From NCBI GenBank assembly GCA_003599865.1, contig QZKS01000088.1, positions 70,682 to 106,055 on the forward strand: DNA of 35,374 nt, written 5' to 3'. The notes beneath the pieces are model-generated. The model saw only the letters and a list, made by a program, of their open reading frames with translations, did not search any database and was not told where the DNA came from. This document shows positions 7,244 through 15,898 of the stretch, one piece after another. Position 1 is the stretch's first letter, and every line of letters begins with the position of its first letter. This stretch comes from Desulfobacteraceae bacterium. GTDB taxonomy: Bacteria > Desulfobacterota > Desulfobacteria > Desulfobacterales > SURF-7. The translations under genes and the position numbers were made by a program.

Positions 7244-8203
7244 TCCTGTTTCTTCTTTCTTTTCATCAAACGCTGCAATAATGGAATCGGCAGTTGTCTT
7301 GTCCAGGGCAAAAATATAATCATTCTGAGAGGATATTGCCGGGTATTCCTGGTTATCCTCATCCATTGCAAAAAGTGAAATAGAATATTCGTTTGGGCCT
7401 TTCAAATGAACCGTACAGATCGCATCCCCCAGGTCATCCCTTGTTTTGTCTGTAAGATATTTTTTGCATTTCAGCTTTGACAACCTGGACAGGAAGGTAT
7501 TCATTTTTAAAAGATCCATGTCTTTTCCGGAAGCATCCTGCCATACCTGCTTTGTTTCCGGTGCGATAGTGTTTTGATTCGGCTTTTCCGCAGATTCGGC
7601 TTTTTTCTCTACCGGAATCTGTTTTTGTACAAAAGCGATTTGTTGCTGTCCTTTCTCGATCAGGACTTCGTGAATATCGTTTTGATGGAACGACAAGACG
7701 GTCTTATCTCTCAGACTTTCCATGGTTTGGTCAAATCCGGATCTGAAATTGTTTCCGGCATGGTAGACCTTGGGATCGGTTTGCAGCCGGATAAAGGTGT
7801 GATTAAAGGATGGCGCGGCTTTTCCGATATAAAACTCTCGTATGATATCGTCTCCCTTAAACGCCTTGACATGGATTCTGTTTTTGTCATCCAGTTCATA
7901 CCGAACGTAATTTTCCGATTCGGAAACCAGTGCCGTAACCGCCAGATCATCAATGACATCCAGCATCCGGCGGATCATTTCTGTATCTGCCGGGTATTGT
8001 TCCGGAACAATCCGCCACTTGTCATCTTTTTTGATCAGGCCCAGTGTTTTTCCATCTTTGATGATTTCTATCTTTGAAATCACATTCTGCTGGATCACGG
8101 AAAGCCGGGGAAGCTGATAATGAATGTTATCCGGTTTATGAAAAACAAGATATAGGGTTAATGCGGCAATGATAACGGCAAGTATGATATATTCTTTTTT
8201 CAT
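7229..8203 (-). CDS. DUF4340 domain protein of the Gld-like ABC module
   Basis: 324 residues from ATG 8203 (AAGG eight bases upstream; an earlier in-frame start at 8239 is less likely because MKKEYIILAVIIAAL is a natural N-terminus). One N-terminal membrane anchor (residues 5-22) is followed by a soluble extracytoplasmic part. Segments such as ISKIEIIKDGKTLGLIKKDD, KWRIVPEQYPADTEMIRRML and REFYIGKAAPSFNHTFIRL are typical of DUF4340 repeats, which recur in proteins encoded after GldG-type ABC genes. A charged, Lys/Glu-rich linker lies near residues 190-225. It is last in the four-gene operon, 40 bases after the GldG-like gene. Its exact function is unknown; it probably works with that complex at the membrane surface. 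Confidence 0.85.
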   Translation of the reverse strand: MKKEYIILAVIIAALTLYLVFHKPDNIHYQLPRLSVIQQNVISKIEIIKDGKTLGLIKKDDKWRIVPEQYPADTEMIRRMLDVIDDLAVTALVSESENYVRYELDDKNRIHVKAFKGDDIIREFYIGKAAPSFNHTFIRLQTDPKVYHAGNNFRSGFDQTMESLRDKTVLSFHQNDIHEVLIEKGQQQIAFVQKQIPVEKKAESAEKPNQNTIAPETKQVWQDASGKDMDLLKMNTFLSRLSKLKCKKYLTDKTRDDLGDAICTVHLKGPNEYSISLFAMDEDNQEYPAISSQNDYIFALDKTTADSIIAAFDEKKEETGLRPD

Positions 8204-8243
8204 TTGGTAACCTTTTTGATCCGTGTGTTGGGCATGCAAATTT

Positions 8244-10451
8244 TTAATTTTTTTGAAAGATCATCTGGATCTGTTTTTTTCGGCCATGACGTTTGAACCA
8301 TATAAACAGTCCGAACAGCGCAACCAGTATCGGCAATCCGGCAATATTGAATGTCTTGATTATGGATTTTGTCAGGGCATCGGTTTCAAAAAGCGGGTTC
8401 AGCCGTTGCTCTTTGCTTCGCATGACAGCAATATCGTCCCGACCGTTCAGATAATCTATGGCATTCAGAATAAACGTGGCGTTCGGCCCTTTTCCTTCTT
8501 CATCGATGATATTGTTTTTGATCATCTCGGAAGATGCAAGGACGAAAATTTTTGCCGACTTGCCTTTGGAAACAAACCGCGCTTTTCCTTCCACGGTTGA
8601 CGGGTCGATCTCCGGCTTTTCTTCATCGGCATCTTCCGGTCCGATCTTTTCAATGTCTTTTTCTTCTTCGATATCCTGCTCCACGGTTTTTACCGGAAGG
8701 GGTTTTCCGTCAAAAAAGCTTTGAAATTCCCCTTCTATGAGATAGGCGAGGGGAAAGCTTTCGTTTGCCTCATCCGATCGCGGAGGCCTGATAAACCGAG
8801 GATCCAGATTGATACGGTCTTTCATTTCCCATGATTTTTCTGAAGAGGAGAAGAGTTTTGTTGCCGTAAGGTTATGGGCTTTTATCTGATCATCCATCAG
8901 TTCAATCGGAGAAATCTTGAAAGCGACCAGACCTTTGATGCTCTTCATAAAAGGCAGATCACTGTTGATATTTTCCTGTTGAATGATGGGTGCAAAATAG
9001 ATGGGGGTTTCACCCCCTCCGAATTGAGGCGGCTTTACTTGTTTATAACAGTTCTCATCCAGCACAAACGATTGTTTGATTTGAATGCCGTAATGATGGA
9101 GAAGTTTTTCAAGCCCGGTATTCAGCGGAAGATACGTCGGTCCCTGATTAAAGGCAAAGGTCTGATTGTTCTGCGGCATTACTTCCTGAAAAGAATCGGC
9201 AAAGATCGCAAGATTTTTGCCGCGCATCAAAAACTGATCGATCTGATATAGTTCATAGTCGGTAAAGTTTTCCGTCGGTCCCACAATCAGAAGGCTGTTG
9301 AGACTTTCCGGAATGTTTTCCTCTTTCAGATTGACCTGTTTGAAAGAATAATTTTGAGAGATTAAAGAGTTGAAATTGGATAATCCTTCGGTCTGGTCTT
9401 GCGGGCTGTTGAAAAGACTCAAGGTGCCGTGGTCGGAGAGAAATCCGATGCTCTCGTTGATATCGATCAGGGTTTCAATATTTTCATTCAGGATATCGTC
9501 CAGATCTTCCATGTTCACCAATTCATACCTTGTACCAATGAGCGGAAATTGGAACATGCTGAGCAGTTGTATATCAATAGTTTTTTTACCGTATTTCATG
9601 ACCAGCCCGATAATACCGGAACCCGGTTCTATATTCCGTTTTGGTACTGCAGGCCACTTCAAGCTCATCAGGCCTTGACGATTTGCTTCTTCCATAAGGT
9701 TGGGATCGGTTGATGGATCAAGGTATTGATATTCAAGCTTGCCATAGTTTTTCCGATTCAGCTTTTCAACCGCTTTTTCGATTTTTTCCGGTAGTGCCGG
9801 CAGGTCCGCCAGCCCCATAAATGGAGCAACTTGTTTCATGGAGGAGGAGAGGTACAGCGTGATGTTGATTTTTTTATCCAGAGCAAGCAGGGCGCTGATC
9901 TTGTTGTTCATTTTCTGGATGGATGTGGTAAGATTGTATTCCAGTCCTTCCGTCGAGGTGATGGTCGGTATTTTTTCAATGATATCGCCGTGGATAATGA
10001 CAAGTCCCATGTATGCATTTTTAAATTTAATTTCATCTCTTTCAATGGCACGAATCTGAACGGGCGTAATTCCGTAGTTTCCGGCAAGCTCCCGATACTC
10101 GTTACCGGATTCCGTCAGATCTTCCCCGTCCGGGCTGATATCGTAAAACCGGTAGTTGAAGTAGTTATGGTACTTGCTTGCGTAAATTGCATATTCTTCC
10201 AGAAGGTCATGGAGATACTGTTCTGTATTGTTATAAGGCGCAGGAAGATTTTTTGTAAAAAACACATTTATGGTCAAGGGTTCGGAAAGCGTGGCAACCA
10301 CTTTTTTACTGGCATCGGATAGGGAATAAATTTTATTGCCGGTCAAATCAACCCTTAAAAACAGTGTTGTGCTTACAATATTCACAAGAACAATGATAAT
10401 CAGGTAGATCATAAATTTGATATATTTTCCGGATCTGTTTGTCGCGATCAT
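8244..10451 (-). CDS. GldG-like ABC transporter auxiliary protein
   Basis: 735 residues from ATG 10451, preceded by AAGGAG at six bases. Helix 1 (about residues 11-32) anchors the protein; a long extracytoplasmic region follows, and a second helix near the C-terminus (IAGLPILVALFGLFIWF) precedes a basic tail. The start of the soluble part, RVDLTGNKIYSLSDASKKVV with LSEPLTINVFFTKNLP, is the hallmark of GldG/ABC_transp_aux proteins (PF09822 type). Later segments (NSLLIVGPTENFTDYELYQI, DQFLMRGKNLAIFADSF, SAKIFVLASSEMI, LNAIDYLNGRDDIA) also fit. In Bacteroidetes GldG works with GldA and GldF in gliding; outside that phylum the same trio is an exporter-like complex of unknown cargo. An acidic insert (EQDIEEEKDIEKIGPEDADE) lies near residue 600. 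The gene lies 10 bases after the permease gene. Confidence 0.92.
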   Translation of the reverse strand: MIATNRSGKYIKFMIYLIIIVLVNIVSTTLFLRVDLTGNKIYSLSDASKKVVATLSEPLTINVFFTKNLPAPYNNTEQYLHDLLEEYAIYASKYHNYFNYRFYDISPDGEDLTESGNEYRELAGNYGITPVQIRAIERDEIKFKNAYMGLVIIHGDIIEKIPTITSTEGLEYNLTTSIQKMNNKISALLALDKKINITLYLSSSMKQVAPFMGLADLPALPEKIEKAVEKLNRKNYGKLEYQYLDPSTDPNLMEEANRQGLMSLKWPAVPKRNIEPGSGIIGLVMKYGKKTIDIQLLSMFQFPLIGTRYELVNMEDLDDILNENIETLIDINESIGFLSDHGTLSLFNSPQDQTEGLSNFNSLISQNYSFKQVNLKEENIPESLNSLLIVGPTENFTDYELYQIDQFLMRGKNLAIFADSFQEVMPQNNQTFAFNQGPTYLPLNTGLEKLLHHYGIQIKQSFVLDENCYKQVKPPQFGGGETPIYFAPIIQQENINSDLPFMKSIKGLVAFKISPIELMDDQIKAHNLTATKLFSSSEKSWEMKDRINLDPRFIRPPRSDEANESFPLAYLIEGEFQSFFDGKPLPVKTVEQDIEEEKDIEKIGPEDADEEKPEIDPSTVEGKARFVSKGKSAKIFVLASSEMIKNNIIDEEGKGPNATFILNAIDYLNGRDDIAVMRSKEQRLNPLFETDALTKSIIKTFNIAGLPILVALFGLFIWFKRHGRKKQIQMIFQKN

Positions 10452-10461
10452 TGTATTCTCC

Positions 10462-11166
10462 TTAATTTTTTTCTTGCATCGCCAGTTGAGCACCATAAAG
10501 GCTGATGACCATTACGCTGATAAAATAGATGATATCCCGGGTGTCGATAATGCCTTTTGAGATGTTCTGGAAGTGAAAATCCGCTCCGATGTATCCAATC
10601 ACACCAAGAATGGAACCGGGAAAAAGGAACAGCATCTTGTCGAGCAGCGTCAGGCTGAAGCAGATGGCCATACCGATGATAAACGCGATGATCTGATTTC
10701 GGGTAAGGGAGGAGGCAAACAAGCCGATGGATGTGAAAGCAGCTCCCATGAGAATGGCACCGAAATATCCGCCGATAATCGGTCCCCAGTCCAGTTCGCC
10801 CAGGAAAGCCACGGTAATCGCATAAGTAAATGTAGGCAGGAGCATGGATACAACCATGGCGATGCCGGCCAATAATTTCCCAAAAATGACATCTTTGAAT
10901 GTGACCGGCATGGTCAGTAGTATTTCATAGGAGCCGATATTGATTTCTTCGGAAAAGAGCCTCATGGTGATGGCCGGAATCACAAACGAAAATATCAGCG
11001 GCAGAAGGGAAAAAAAGTTTCTGAGACTGACCTGATTGTACAGAAAAAAGGTGGAAAAGAACAGCCACCCGGTGACAATGAGAAATACGGAAATCACGAT
11101 GTATGCAATCGGGGATATAAAATAATCTTTGAATTCTTTATTAAAAATATGGATTACCTGCCTCAT
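10462..11166 (-). CDS. ABC-2 type permease, GldF-like
   Basis: 234 residues with about six membrane helices and the classical ABC-2 start MRQVIHIFNKEFKDYFISPI, in which an amphipathic coupling helix precedes the first membrane span. LIFSFVIPAITMRLFSEEIN, then GSYEILLTMPVTFKDVIFGK, is the conserved loop seen in GldF and NosY-like permeases. It should form the membrane channel of the complex with the ATPase encoded just upstream (one base between the stop there and this ATG) and the GldG-like protein downstream. Ribosome site AAGGAGAA lies about six bases before ATG. The length is typical for GldF proteins. Confidence 0.93.
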   Translation of the reverse strand: MRQVIHIFNKEFKDYFISPIAYIVISVFLIVTGWLFFSTFFLYNQVSLRNFFSLLPLIFSFVIPAITMRLFSEEINIGSYEILLTMPVTFKDVIFGKLLAGIAMVVSMLLPTFTYAITVAFLGELDWGPIIGGYFGAILMGAAFTSIGLFASSLTRNQIIAFIIGMAICFSLTLLDKMLFLFPGSILGVIGYIGADFHFQNISKGIIDTRDIIYFISVMVISLYGAQLAMQEKN

Positions 11167-11167
11167 A

Positions 11168-12106
11168 TCAGTTCTCCTTGGTCAGTTCGCGGAATATGTT
11201 TTCCAATGATTTGCCTTCCTGGTGAAAGTCTATCAGTATCCAATCGGTTTCTTTTATTTTTTGATAAATCGTGCTTCGGATATCATCGTCGCTTTTGCAT
11301 GCGAGTGTCAGATTCAATACCGTTGAATCATCTGAAACAGAAGGCGATATACCGGAAATCCCATCAATGGCCATCAGTTGTTTTTGGACATGGTCTATGT
11401 TGGCATTCAACAAAGACAGCCGGATGTCGTATTCCCGGTTGCCTGTCTGTCTCAGGGATTCCGTACTGCCGTCTGCAACAATTTTCCCCTGATTGATGAT
11501 CACGACACGATCACAGGCTGCTTCCGCTTCACTGAGGATGTGGGTAGACAGAACAATGGTTTTTTCTTTTCCGATCTGTCGAATGATTTCGCGGATTTCA
11601 ACAATTTGATTCGGATCCAGACCGGAGGTCGGTTCGTCCAGAACCAGAATTTCAGGATCACTCATCATGGCATGGGCAATGCCGACCCGTTGTTTCAGCC
11701 CTTTTGATAACTCGCTGATGGGTTTGTGCATGATATTGTTCAGGCCGCATAGAGCTGCCAGTTTTTTAAGCCTGGCTATTTTCTGATCCGGCGTGAGCCC
11801 GCGAATATTGGCGACGTAATCCAAATAGTCATAAACCAGCATATTATGATATAACGGTGCGGATTCCGGTAGATATCCGATCAGTTTTTTGATTTCAAGA
11901 GAGTGCTCCCGGATAGAATAATTTTTGACATGGATGTTGCCGGACGTGGGAAGAAAAAAGCCGGTCAGCATTCGGAGCGTTGTTGTTTTTCCAGCCCCGT
12001 TTGGTCCCAGCAAGCCCAGAATTTCACCTTTCCGGATGTGGAGGTTGATTTGATCCACAGCGCAAAATTCATTGTAATACTTTGTCAGGTTTTCAACATG
12101 GATCAT
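11168..12106 (-). CDS. ABC transporter ATP-binding protein, GldA-like
   Basis: 312 residues. All nucleotide-binding motifs are present: Walker A GPNGAGKTT (34-42), the signature LSKGLKQRVGIA (133-144, with K replacing the usual first G of LSGG, as is common in this subfamily), Walker B ILVLDEPTSGLDP (153-165) and the switch His in STHILSEAE. The ~90-residue C-terminal extension after the ATPase core (SLLNANIDHVQKQLMAIDGI onward) is typical of DRA/GldA-type exporters. It is a cytoplasmic ATPase powering the ABC-2 permease at 10462-11166. It is the first gene of a four-gene operon, with AAGGAG before its ATG and a leader carrying a stem-loop (12147-12197). Confidence 0.95.
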   Translation of the reverse strand: MIHVENLTKYYNEFCAVDQINLHIRKGEILGLLGPNGAGKTTTLRMLTGFFLPTSGNIHVKNYSIREHSLEIKKLIGYLPESAPLYHNMLVYDYLDYVANIRGLTPDQKIARLKKLAALCGLNNIMHKPISELSKGLKQRVGIAHAMMSDPEILVLDEPTSGLDPNQIVEIREIIRQIGKEKTIVLSTHILSEAEAACDRVVIINQGKIVADGSTESLRQTGNREYDIRLSLLNANIDHVQKQLMAIDGISGISPSVSDDSTVLNLTLACKSDDDIRSTIYQKIKETDWILIDFHQEGKSLENIFRELTKEN

Positions 12107-12146
12107 ATGTTTCTCCTTCGCATCGATTTATGGGATGTCAAACAAT

Positions 12147-12197
12147 CAAATGGCCGGCTGCTGTTCGAGCATGTACAACGGCAGTAATGGCCATTTG
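12147..12197 (-). promoter_or_regulatory. Stem-loop in the leader of the Gld-like ABC operon
   Basis: A perfect 9-bp inverted repeat (CAAATGGCC at 12147-12155, GGCCATTTG at 12189-12197) encloses a second, nearly perfect 8-bp repeat (CTGCTGTT with AACGGCAG). RNA made from the promoter at 12226 would fold this as a two-part hairpin ending about 40 bases before the ATPase start. There is no T-run after it, so it is not a simple terminator. It could control stability or translation, or hold an operator. Confidence 0.45.
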
Positions 12198-12225
12198 GTT
12201 TGCAATGAGGTTAATTTTTTTTGAA

Positions 12226-12253
12226 AAAATATTTCTTTTTCGATCAATGTCAA
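12226..12253 (-). promoter_or_regulatory. Candidate promoter of the Gld-like ABC operon
   Basis: A perfect TTGACA (12248-12253) and TATTTT (12226-12231) are separated by 16 bases on the minus strand. The leader would be about 110 bases and contains the stem-loop at 12147-12197. Confidence 0.5.
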
Positions 12254-12299
12254 GTACTTTTTTGTAAAGCTGAAAGAGAGATGCATACCGTATCTCAGA

Positions 12300-13766
12300 T
12301 TATAACGATTGGCGATTCTGAATCATTTTTTTCGCCAAAGCAAGACCTTCGTCATAACTTTGTATGGTCCCAAGATCCTGTGCTTCTCTCACAGCTGCCA
12401 GGATCTGACCCAGTTCAGGACCCGGTGACATTCCAAGGGCAAGCAAATCCTTTCCATTGATCAGGCTGACCTGTGCAAGTTGATATCGGATTTCGTAAAA
12501 ATATTGTTTCATGAGATTTTTTGACCAGGCCAGATGACGGTCAAGTGTTGTTTTGTCGGAGGCTGGACCAAGGGTGCTTTTGCAATCAGCCATGGCGATC
12601 ATAATCAGTGAAACGGAATCATCCCCTAACTTGCGGAGCCATTTGAAAATGGTTTTTTCTTTCACATCCGGCCTTGATAAAAACAGGAAATGCATATGAT
12701 TGTCCACCATGGTTTCCAGAAATATCCGGTCCTTTGCGGACAATTTTACCCTTTGGGATAGATCGGAAATGATATTCCGTCCTGTCCGGTCATGACCGTG
12801 AAAAACAAGACGATTCAATTGTTTGTCCGCTTTCCGGGTATCCGGTTTGCCGATATCGTGAAATAAAGCAGCCAGTTTTGTCAATGCGAAATGGTTGTTC
12901 ATCTCCAGATGCTTCTGCACCAGAGCGGCGGATTCCGGAAAAACGTTATGCAGGTTCGACATGATTTTTTCACAATTTTCAAGAACCAGCAGGGAGTGAT
13001 CCCATACATCAAGATGATGATAATCATTCTGTCCGCAACCTTTCAGTTTTTGGATTTCCGGAAATATCATTTCCAGGAGGCCCATTTTATCCATACGCCG
13101 GACATATTGAGCGGAACAACCGGTCTTGAACAGCTTTACAAGTTCGGACATGATCCGCTCAATGGAAACCTTTGAAACCAGATGAATCTGATTCTGGATC
13201 GTTGTTGCGGTCCATGTTTCCAGGCTGAAATTCAGCTCAGCGGCAAACCGGAAGGCACGGAGAATTCGCAACGGATCTGACTGAAATGCGTTTATGGATG
13301 ACATTCTGATCTGTCTGTTTTGTATGTCTTCGGCACCATGCAGCGGATCAATCATTTCTTTCATCCGTCCATCCCTGCCGATGGGAATGGCAATGGAATT
13401 GAGGGTAAAATCTCTTTCCAGAAGATCTTCAAAAATTGAGTTTTTGCGAAGCGGAACAATATCCAGAAAGTTTTTCTTATTATTACGATCAACAACCCGA
13501 TAGCATTCGGCATTCTTTTTTTTATCAAACAGAACGACGGCTGCATCATGATATTGCCCCAGAAGACTTGCCGTCTCCTTTGGTTTTTTACAGGCGATAT
13601 CAATATCCATAATTTCCCGATTCAGAAGGTAATCCCGCACAGCACCGCCGACAAGATAAAGATCAGGCAGGGGTTCGCTTACCGGCGACAGCCATTTGTA
13701 CATTTTTTGTTCAATTGCGTTCAATTTTTTTCCATTGGGGGTATGCGTTTTTGATGATCCAACCAT
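12300..13766 (-). CDS. CCA-adding enzyme / poly(A) polymerase family nucleotidyltransferase with HD domain
   Basis: 488 residues. The class II nucleotidyltransferase head has LYLVGGAVRDYLL (36-48, G-G-x-V-R-D) and the metal pair D54 and D56 in MDIDIAC. ERDFTLNSIAI (118-127) and DPLRILRAFRFAAEL (164-178) are the conserved ERD and RRD-like motifs. An HD phosphohydrolase domain follows (DVWDHSLLVLE near 253-263, ALFHDIGKPDTRK with H303 and D304). The enzyme probably adds or repairs the CCA end of tRNA; the first tRNA-Ser in this window lacks encoded CCA and would need it. Some bacteria divide CCA addition between two enzymes, so a poly(A) polymerase or A-adding role cannot be excluded. The first ~17 residues may not be translated. 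It is a single gene, 193 bases upstream of the ABC operon on the same strand. Confidence 0.92.
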   Translation of the reverse strand: MVGSSKTHTPNGKKLNAIEQKMYKWLSPVSEPLPDLYLVGGAVRDYLLNREIMDIDIACKKPKETASLLGQYHDAAVVLFDKKKNAECYRVVDRNNKKNFLDIVPLRKNSIFEDLLERDFTLNSIAIPIGRDGRMKEMIDPLHGAEDIQNRQIRMSSINAFQSDPLRILRAFRFAAELNFSLETWTATTIQNQIHLVSKVSIERIMSELVKLFKTGCSAQYVRRMDKMGLLEMIFPEIQKLKGCGQNDYHHLDVWDHSLLVLENCEKIMSNLHNVFPESAALVQKHLEMNNHFALTKLAALFHDIGKPDTRKADKQLNRLVFHGHDRTGRNIISDLSQRVKLSAKDRIFLETMVDNHMHFLFLSRPDVKEKTIFKWLRKLGDDSVSLIMIAMADCKSTLGPASDKTTLDRHLAWSKNLMKQYFYEIRYQLAQVSLINGKDLLALGMSPGPELGQILAAVREAQDLGTIQSYDEGLALAKKMIQNRQSL

Positions 13767-13998
13767 ATATCACACGCAAACCAGGAACACGAACGGAATC
13801 ATTGGGCCAATCACCAGGCATTTTGGGTTTTGTGTTGCGCAAGTGTTTATTGTAACTTGACTTTTCAGCATGAATCTTTTACATCCTTTTTTTGTTTTTT
13901 TTTTAAATGAAATAGGGTATTTTGATTACATTTACAGGAAGGTAATTTGCACATCGGCAACATGATTCAAGGATAATGAGGAGTCATCAAATAACGAC

Positions 13999-14376
13999 AT
14001 GATGCTTTCCGGTTTTGAAAAAATAGTGGAAGAGAGGATTCAGAAAGCACAAAAGGATGGCGTGTTTGAGAATCTTCCAGGATCAGGGAAACCATTGAAG
14101 TTCGAAGACGTCAATGTTCCGGAAGATCTTAGAATTGCGTATAAAATTTTAAAAAATGCCAATTTCCTTCCACCGGAGATTGAATTGCGGAAACAGATTC
14201 AAAAAACCGAAGACCTATTGGCCGGAATGAAAGATACCGCAGAAAGATATAAGACAATAAAAAAATTAAACTATTTGATTTTTAAATTAAATTCAACCCG
14301 AAACACATCTGCGGAACGGGACATGCCCCAATATTATCTGGAAAAGGTATGCGATGCCTTGAAATCCGGAGATTGA
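13999..14376 (+). CDS. DUF1992 (DnaJ-homologue subfamily C member 28 type) protein
   Basis: 125 residues. The opening MLSGFEKIVEERIQKAQKDG with VFENLPGSGKPLKFEDV is the hallmark of DUF1992: an amphipathic helix, then the invariant F-x-N-L-P-G-x-G-K-P-L motif. DLRIAYKILKNANFLPPEIEL follows as in the family. The protein has no J domain and no signal peptide, so it is cytoplasmic; its function is not established. The start is one of two adjacent ATG codons (13999, 14002). A GAGGAG lies 15 bases upstream, rather far, and no earlier in-frame ATG, GTG or TTG exists before a stop at 13963. It leads the plus-strand block running to the Sua5 gene. Confidence 0.88.
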   Translation: MMLSGFEKIVEERIQKAQKDGVFENLPGSGKPLKFEDVNVPEDLRIAYKILKNANFLPPEIELRKQIQKTEDLLAGMKDTAERYKTIKKLNYLIFKLNSTRNTSAERDMPQYYLEKVCDALKSGD

Positions 14377-14434
14377 GTTGTGTTCATTGATCATTTGTTC
14401 AAAATAACATTGAAATGCAAGGCAGCTTTTATCC

Positions 14435-14920
14435 ATGCAAAGGAAAGATAAAAATAATCGGGATGGCGTTCTGAAAAGTGTTTTCACCGCGTATTTTATC
14501 CTGGTACTGCATATTTTTTTAATTGCCGCATTAGGGATACTGGTTCTTTTTTTCCGGGGGGTTGTCAGCTATATGCTGTGGATTTTCCTGGGAGGAACAG
14601 CCGCCATCATTTTCATGGGATACATGACACGAAGAAGGTTGAAAGCGGAAGGGAAGTCGCTGAACGATATGCTGTCTCTGCCGATGTTTAAAGGAAAGAC
14701 TGTTGAGGTCAGTGTGTTGGGAGGACTTGCATCCCTCAGGATTGAAAGTCCGGGAAAGAGCAAAGAGATTGGTACCCGCGTAATCAATGACAATAATCTG
14801 CTGGAAGATCCTGAAATGATCCATATTCGGGAATTGACCACCCTTGTCCATATGCTGGATAAAAACTTGATCACGCTTGACGAATATAACAAAGCCAAAC
14901 AGAAGATTTTTAATTCATGA
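14435..14920 (+). CDS. Small two-helix membrane protein with short C-terminal domain
   Basis: 161 residues, no named family recognised. Two membrane helices (about 14-37 and 43-62) are followed by a basic segment TRRRLKAEGK and a soluble part. The last ~35 residues (ELTTLVHMLDKNLITLDEYN and onward) resemble the SHOCT-like motif, in which a short helix pair ends in LIT-x-x-EY/EF-x-x-x-K. VSVLGGLASLRIES near 93-106 looks like a short beta region. The stop TGA overlaps the ddl ATG (ATGA, 14917-14920), so the two are translationally coupled, and a membrane or envelope role near cell-wall synthesis is possible. The ribosome site is weak, so the start is uncertain. Confidence 0.75.
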   Translation: MQRKDKNNRDGVLKSVFTAYFILVLHIFLIAALGILVLFFRGVVSYMLWIFLGGTAAIIFMGYMTRRRLKAEGKSLNDMLSLPMFKGKTVEVSVLGGLASLRIESPGKSKEIGTRVINDNNLLEDPEMIHIRELTTLVHMLDKNLITLDEYNKAKQKIFNS

Positions 14921-15861
14921 ATCGACTAAAAGTCGCCCTTCTTTCCGGCGGGACTTCATCGGAAAGAGACGTGTCATTAAAAAGCGGTGACGGGGTATTT
15001 GATGCCCTGGACAAGAACCGATATCAGATCAGCCGGTTTGATCCAAAATACGATCTCGGAAAACTGGTCGCCGATTCAGAAAAAATCGATATCGCTCTGA
15101 TCATCCTTCACGGACCCAATGGGGAGGATGGGACGATTCAGGGCCTTCTTGATCTTCTGAATGTGCCGTACCAGGGTACCGGTGTTCTGGGGAGCGCTCT
15201 TGCCATGAACAAGACGGCCTCAAAGCAGCTTTATAAGCATGCCGGTCTGATGGTTCCTCATTTTACAATAATCAATAAAAATGAAGCTGTGAATCCAAAG
15301 GAAATTGTCGGGGAAATTGGTTTGCCTGCTGTTATCAAACCGGTCAAGGGTGGATCCAGTATTGGGATGAGCATTGTCAGAGATGAAAATGATCTCTTGG
15401 CTGCCATCCAGGTTGCTTTCCAGTGTGATGATACTGTTCTGGCGGAACAGTATATCAGCGGAATGGAAGTGACAGGGGCCGTCCTTGGAAACCAGGAAGT
15501 CATCCCGTTGCCGCTTGTTGAAATCATTCCAAATGCGGCATATGATTTTTTTAACTATTCTGCCAAATATACTCCCGGTGCCACCAATGAGATCTGTCCT
15601 GCACGCCTTGATGAGCGGCTGACACAAAGGGTCCAGGAATGCGCGAGGATTGCACATAAAGCCCTCTTTTGCGATGATTACAGCCGAACGGATATGATCG
15701 TGGACGGAGAGGATATTTATGTTCTGGAGACAAACACCATTCCTGGAATGACGCCTACAAGCCTTTTACCGCTGGCCGCAAAAACAGCGGGAATCTCATT
15801 TGGACAGTTGCTGGACAGGTTGATTGACCTGAGCCTTGAGCGGTCCAACCGGAAACGATAA
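14917..15861 (+). CDS. ddl: D-alanine--D-alanine ligase
   Basis: 314 residues, normal length for Ddl. It joins two D-Ala in the cytoplasm, using ATP, to make the dipeptide for peptidoglycan. Seen here: LLSGGTSSERDVSLKSG (8-24) with the D-Ala-1 Glu (E16), LHGPNGEDGTIQG (64-76), the ATP-grasp lysine and glycine loop in KPVKGGSSIG (141-150), EQYISGMEVTGAVLG (177-191) and the C-terminal metal- and substrate-binding LETNTIPGMTPTSLLP (270-285). The omega-loop YSAKYTPG (214-221) has Tyr at the position associated with D-Ala-D-Ala rather than D-Ala-D-Lac synthesis. It begins inside the stop of the upstream membrane-protein gene; 37 bases separate it from purD-purE. Confidence 0.97.
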   Translation: MNRLKVALLSGGTSSERDVSLKSGDGVFDALDKNRYQISRFDPKYDLGKLVADSEKIDIALIILHGPNGEDGTIQGLLDLLNVPYQGTGVLGSALAMNKTASKQLYKHAGLMVPHFTIINKNEAVNPKEIVGEIGLPAVIKPVKGGSSIGMSIVRDENDLLAAIQVAFQCDDTVLAEQYISGMEVTGAVLGNQEVIPLPLVEIIPNAAYDFFNYSAKYTPGATNEICPARLDERLTQRVQECARIAHKALFCDDYSRTDMIVDGEDIYVLETNTIPGMTPTSLLPLAAKTAGISFGQLLDRLIDLSLERSNRKR

Positions 15862-15898
15862 TCACTCGGTCTGGATGCAATAATTGGATGGAGGATGT

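Noticed and set aside
12255-12299. Hairpin after the nucleotidyltransferase gene as a terminator
   Set aside because: Only a 5-bp stem (GAGAT with ATCTC) and no T-run follows on the minus strand.
13826-13842. TTGGGTTTTGTGTTGCG as a sigma-54 promoter for the DUF1992 gene
   Set aside because: Spacing fits, but the CAC of the -24 element is missing entirely; too weak to call.
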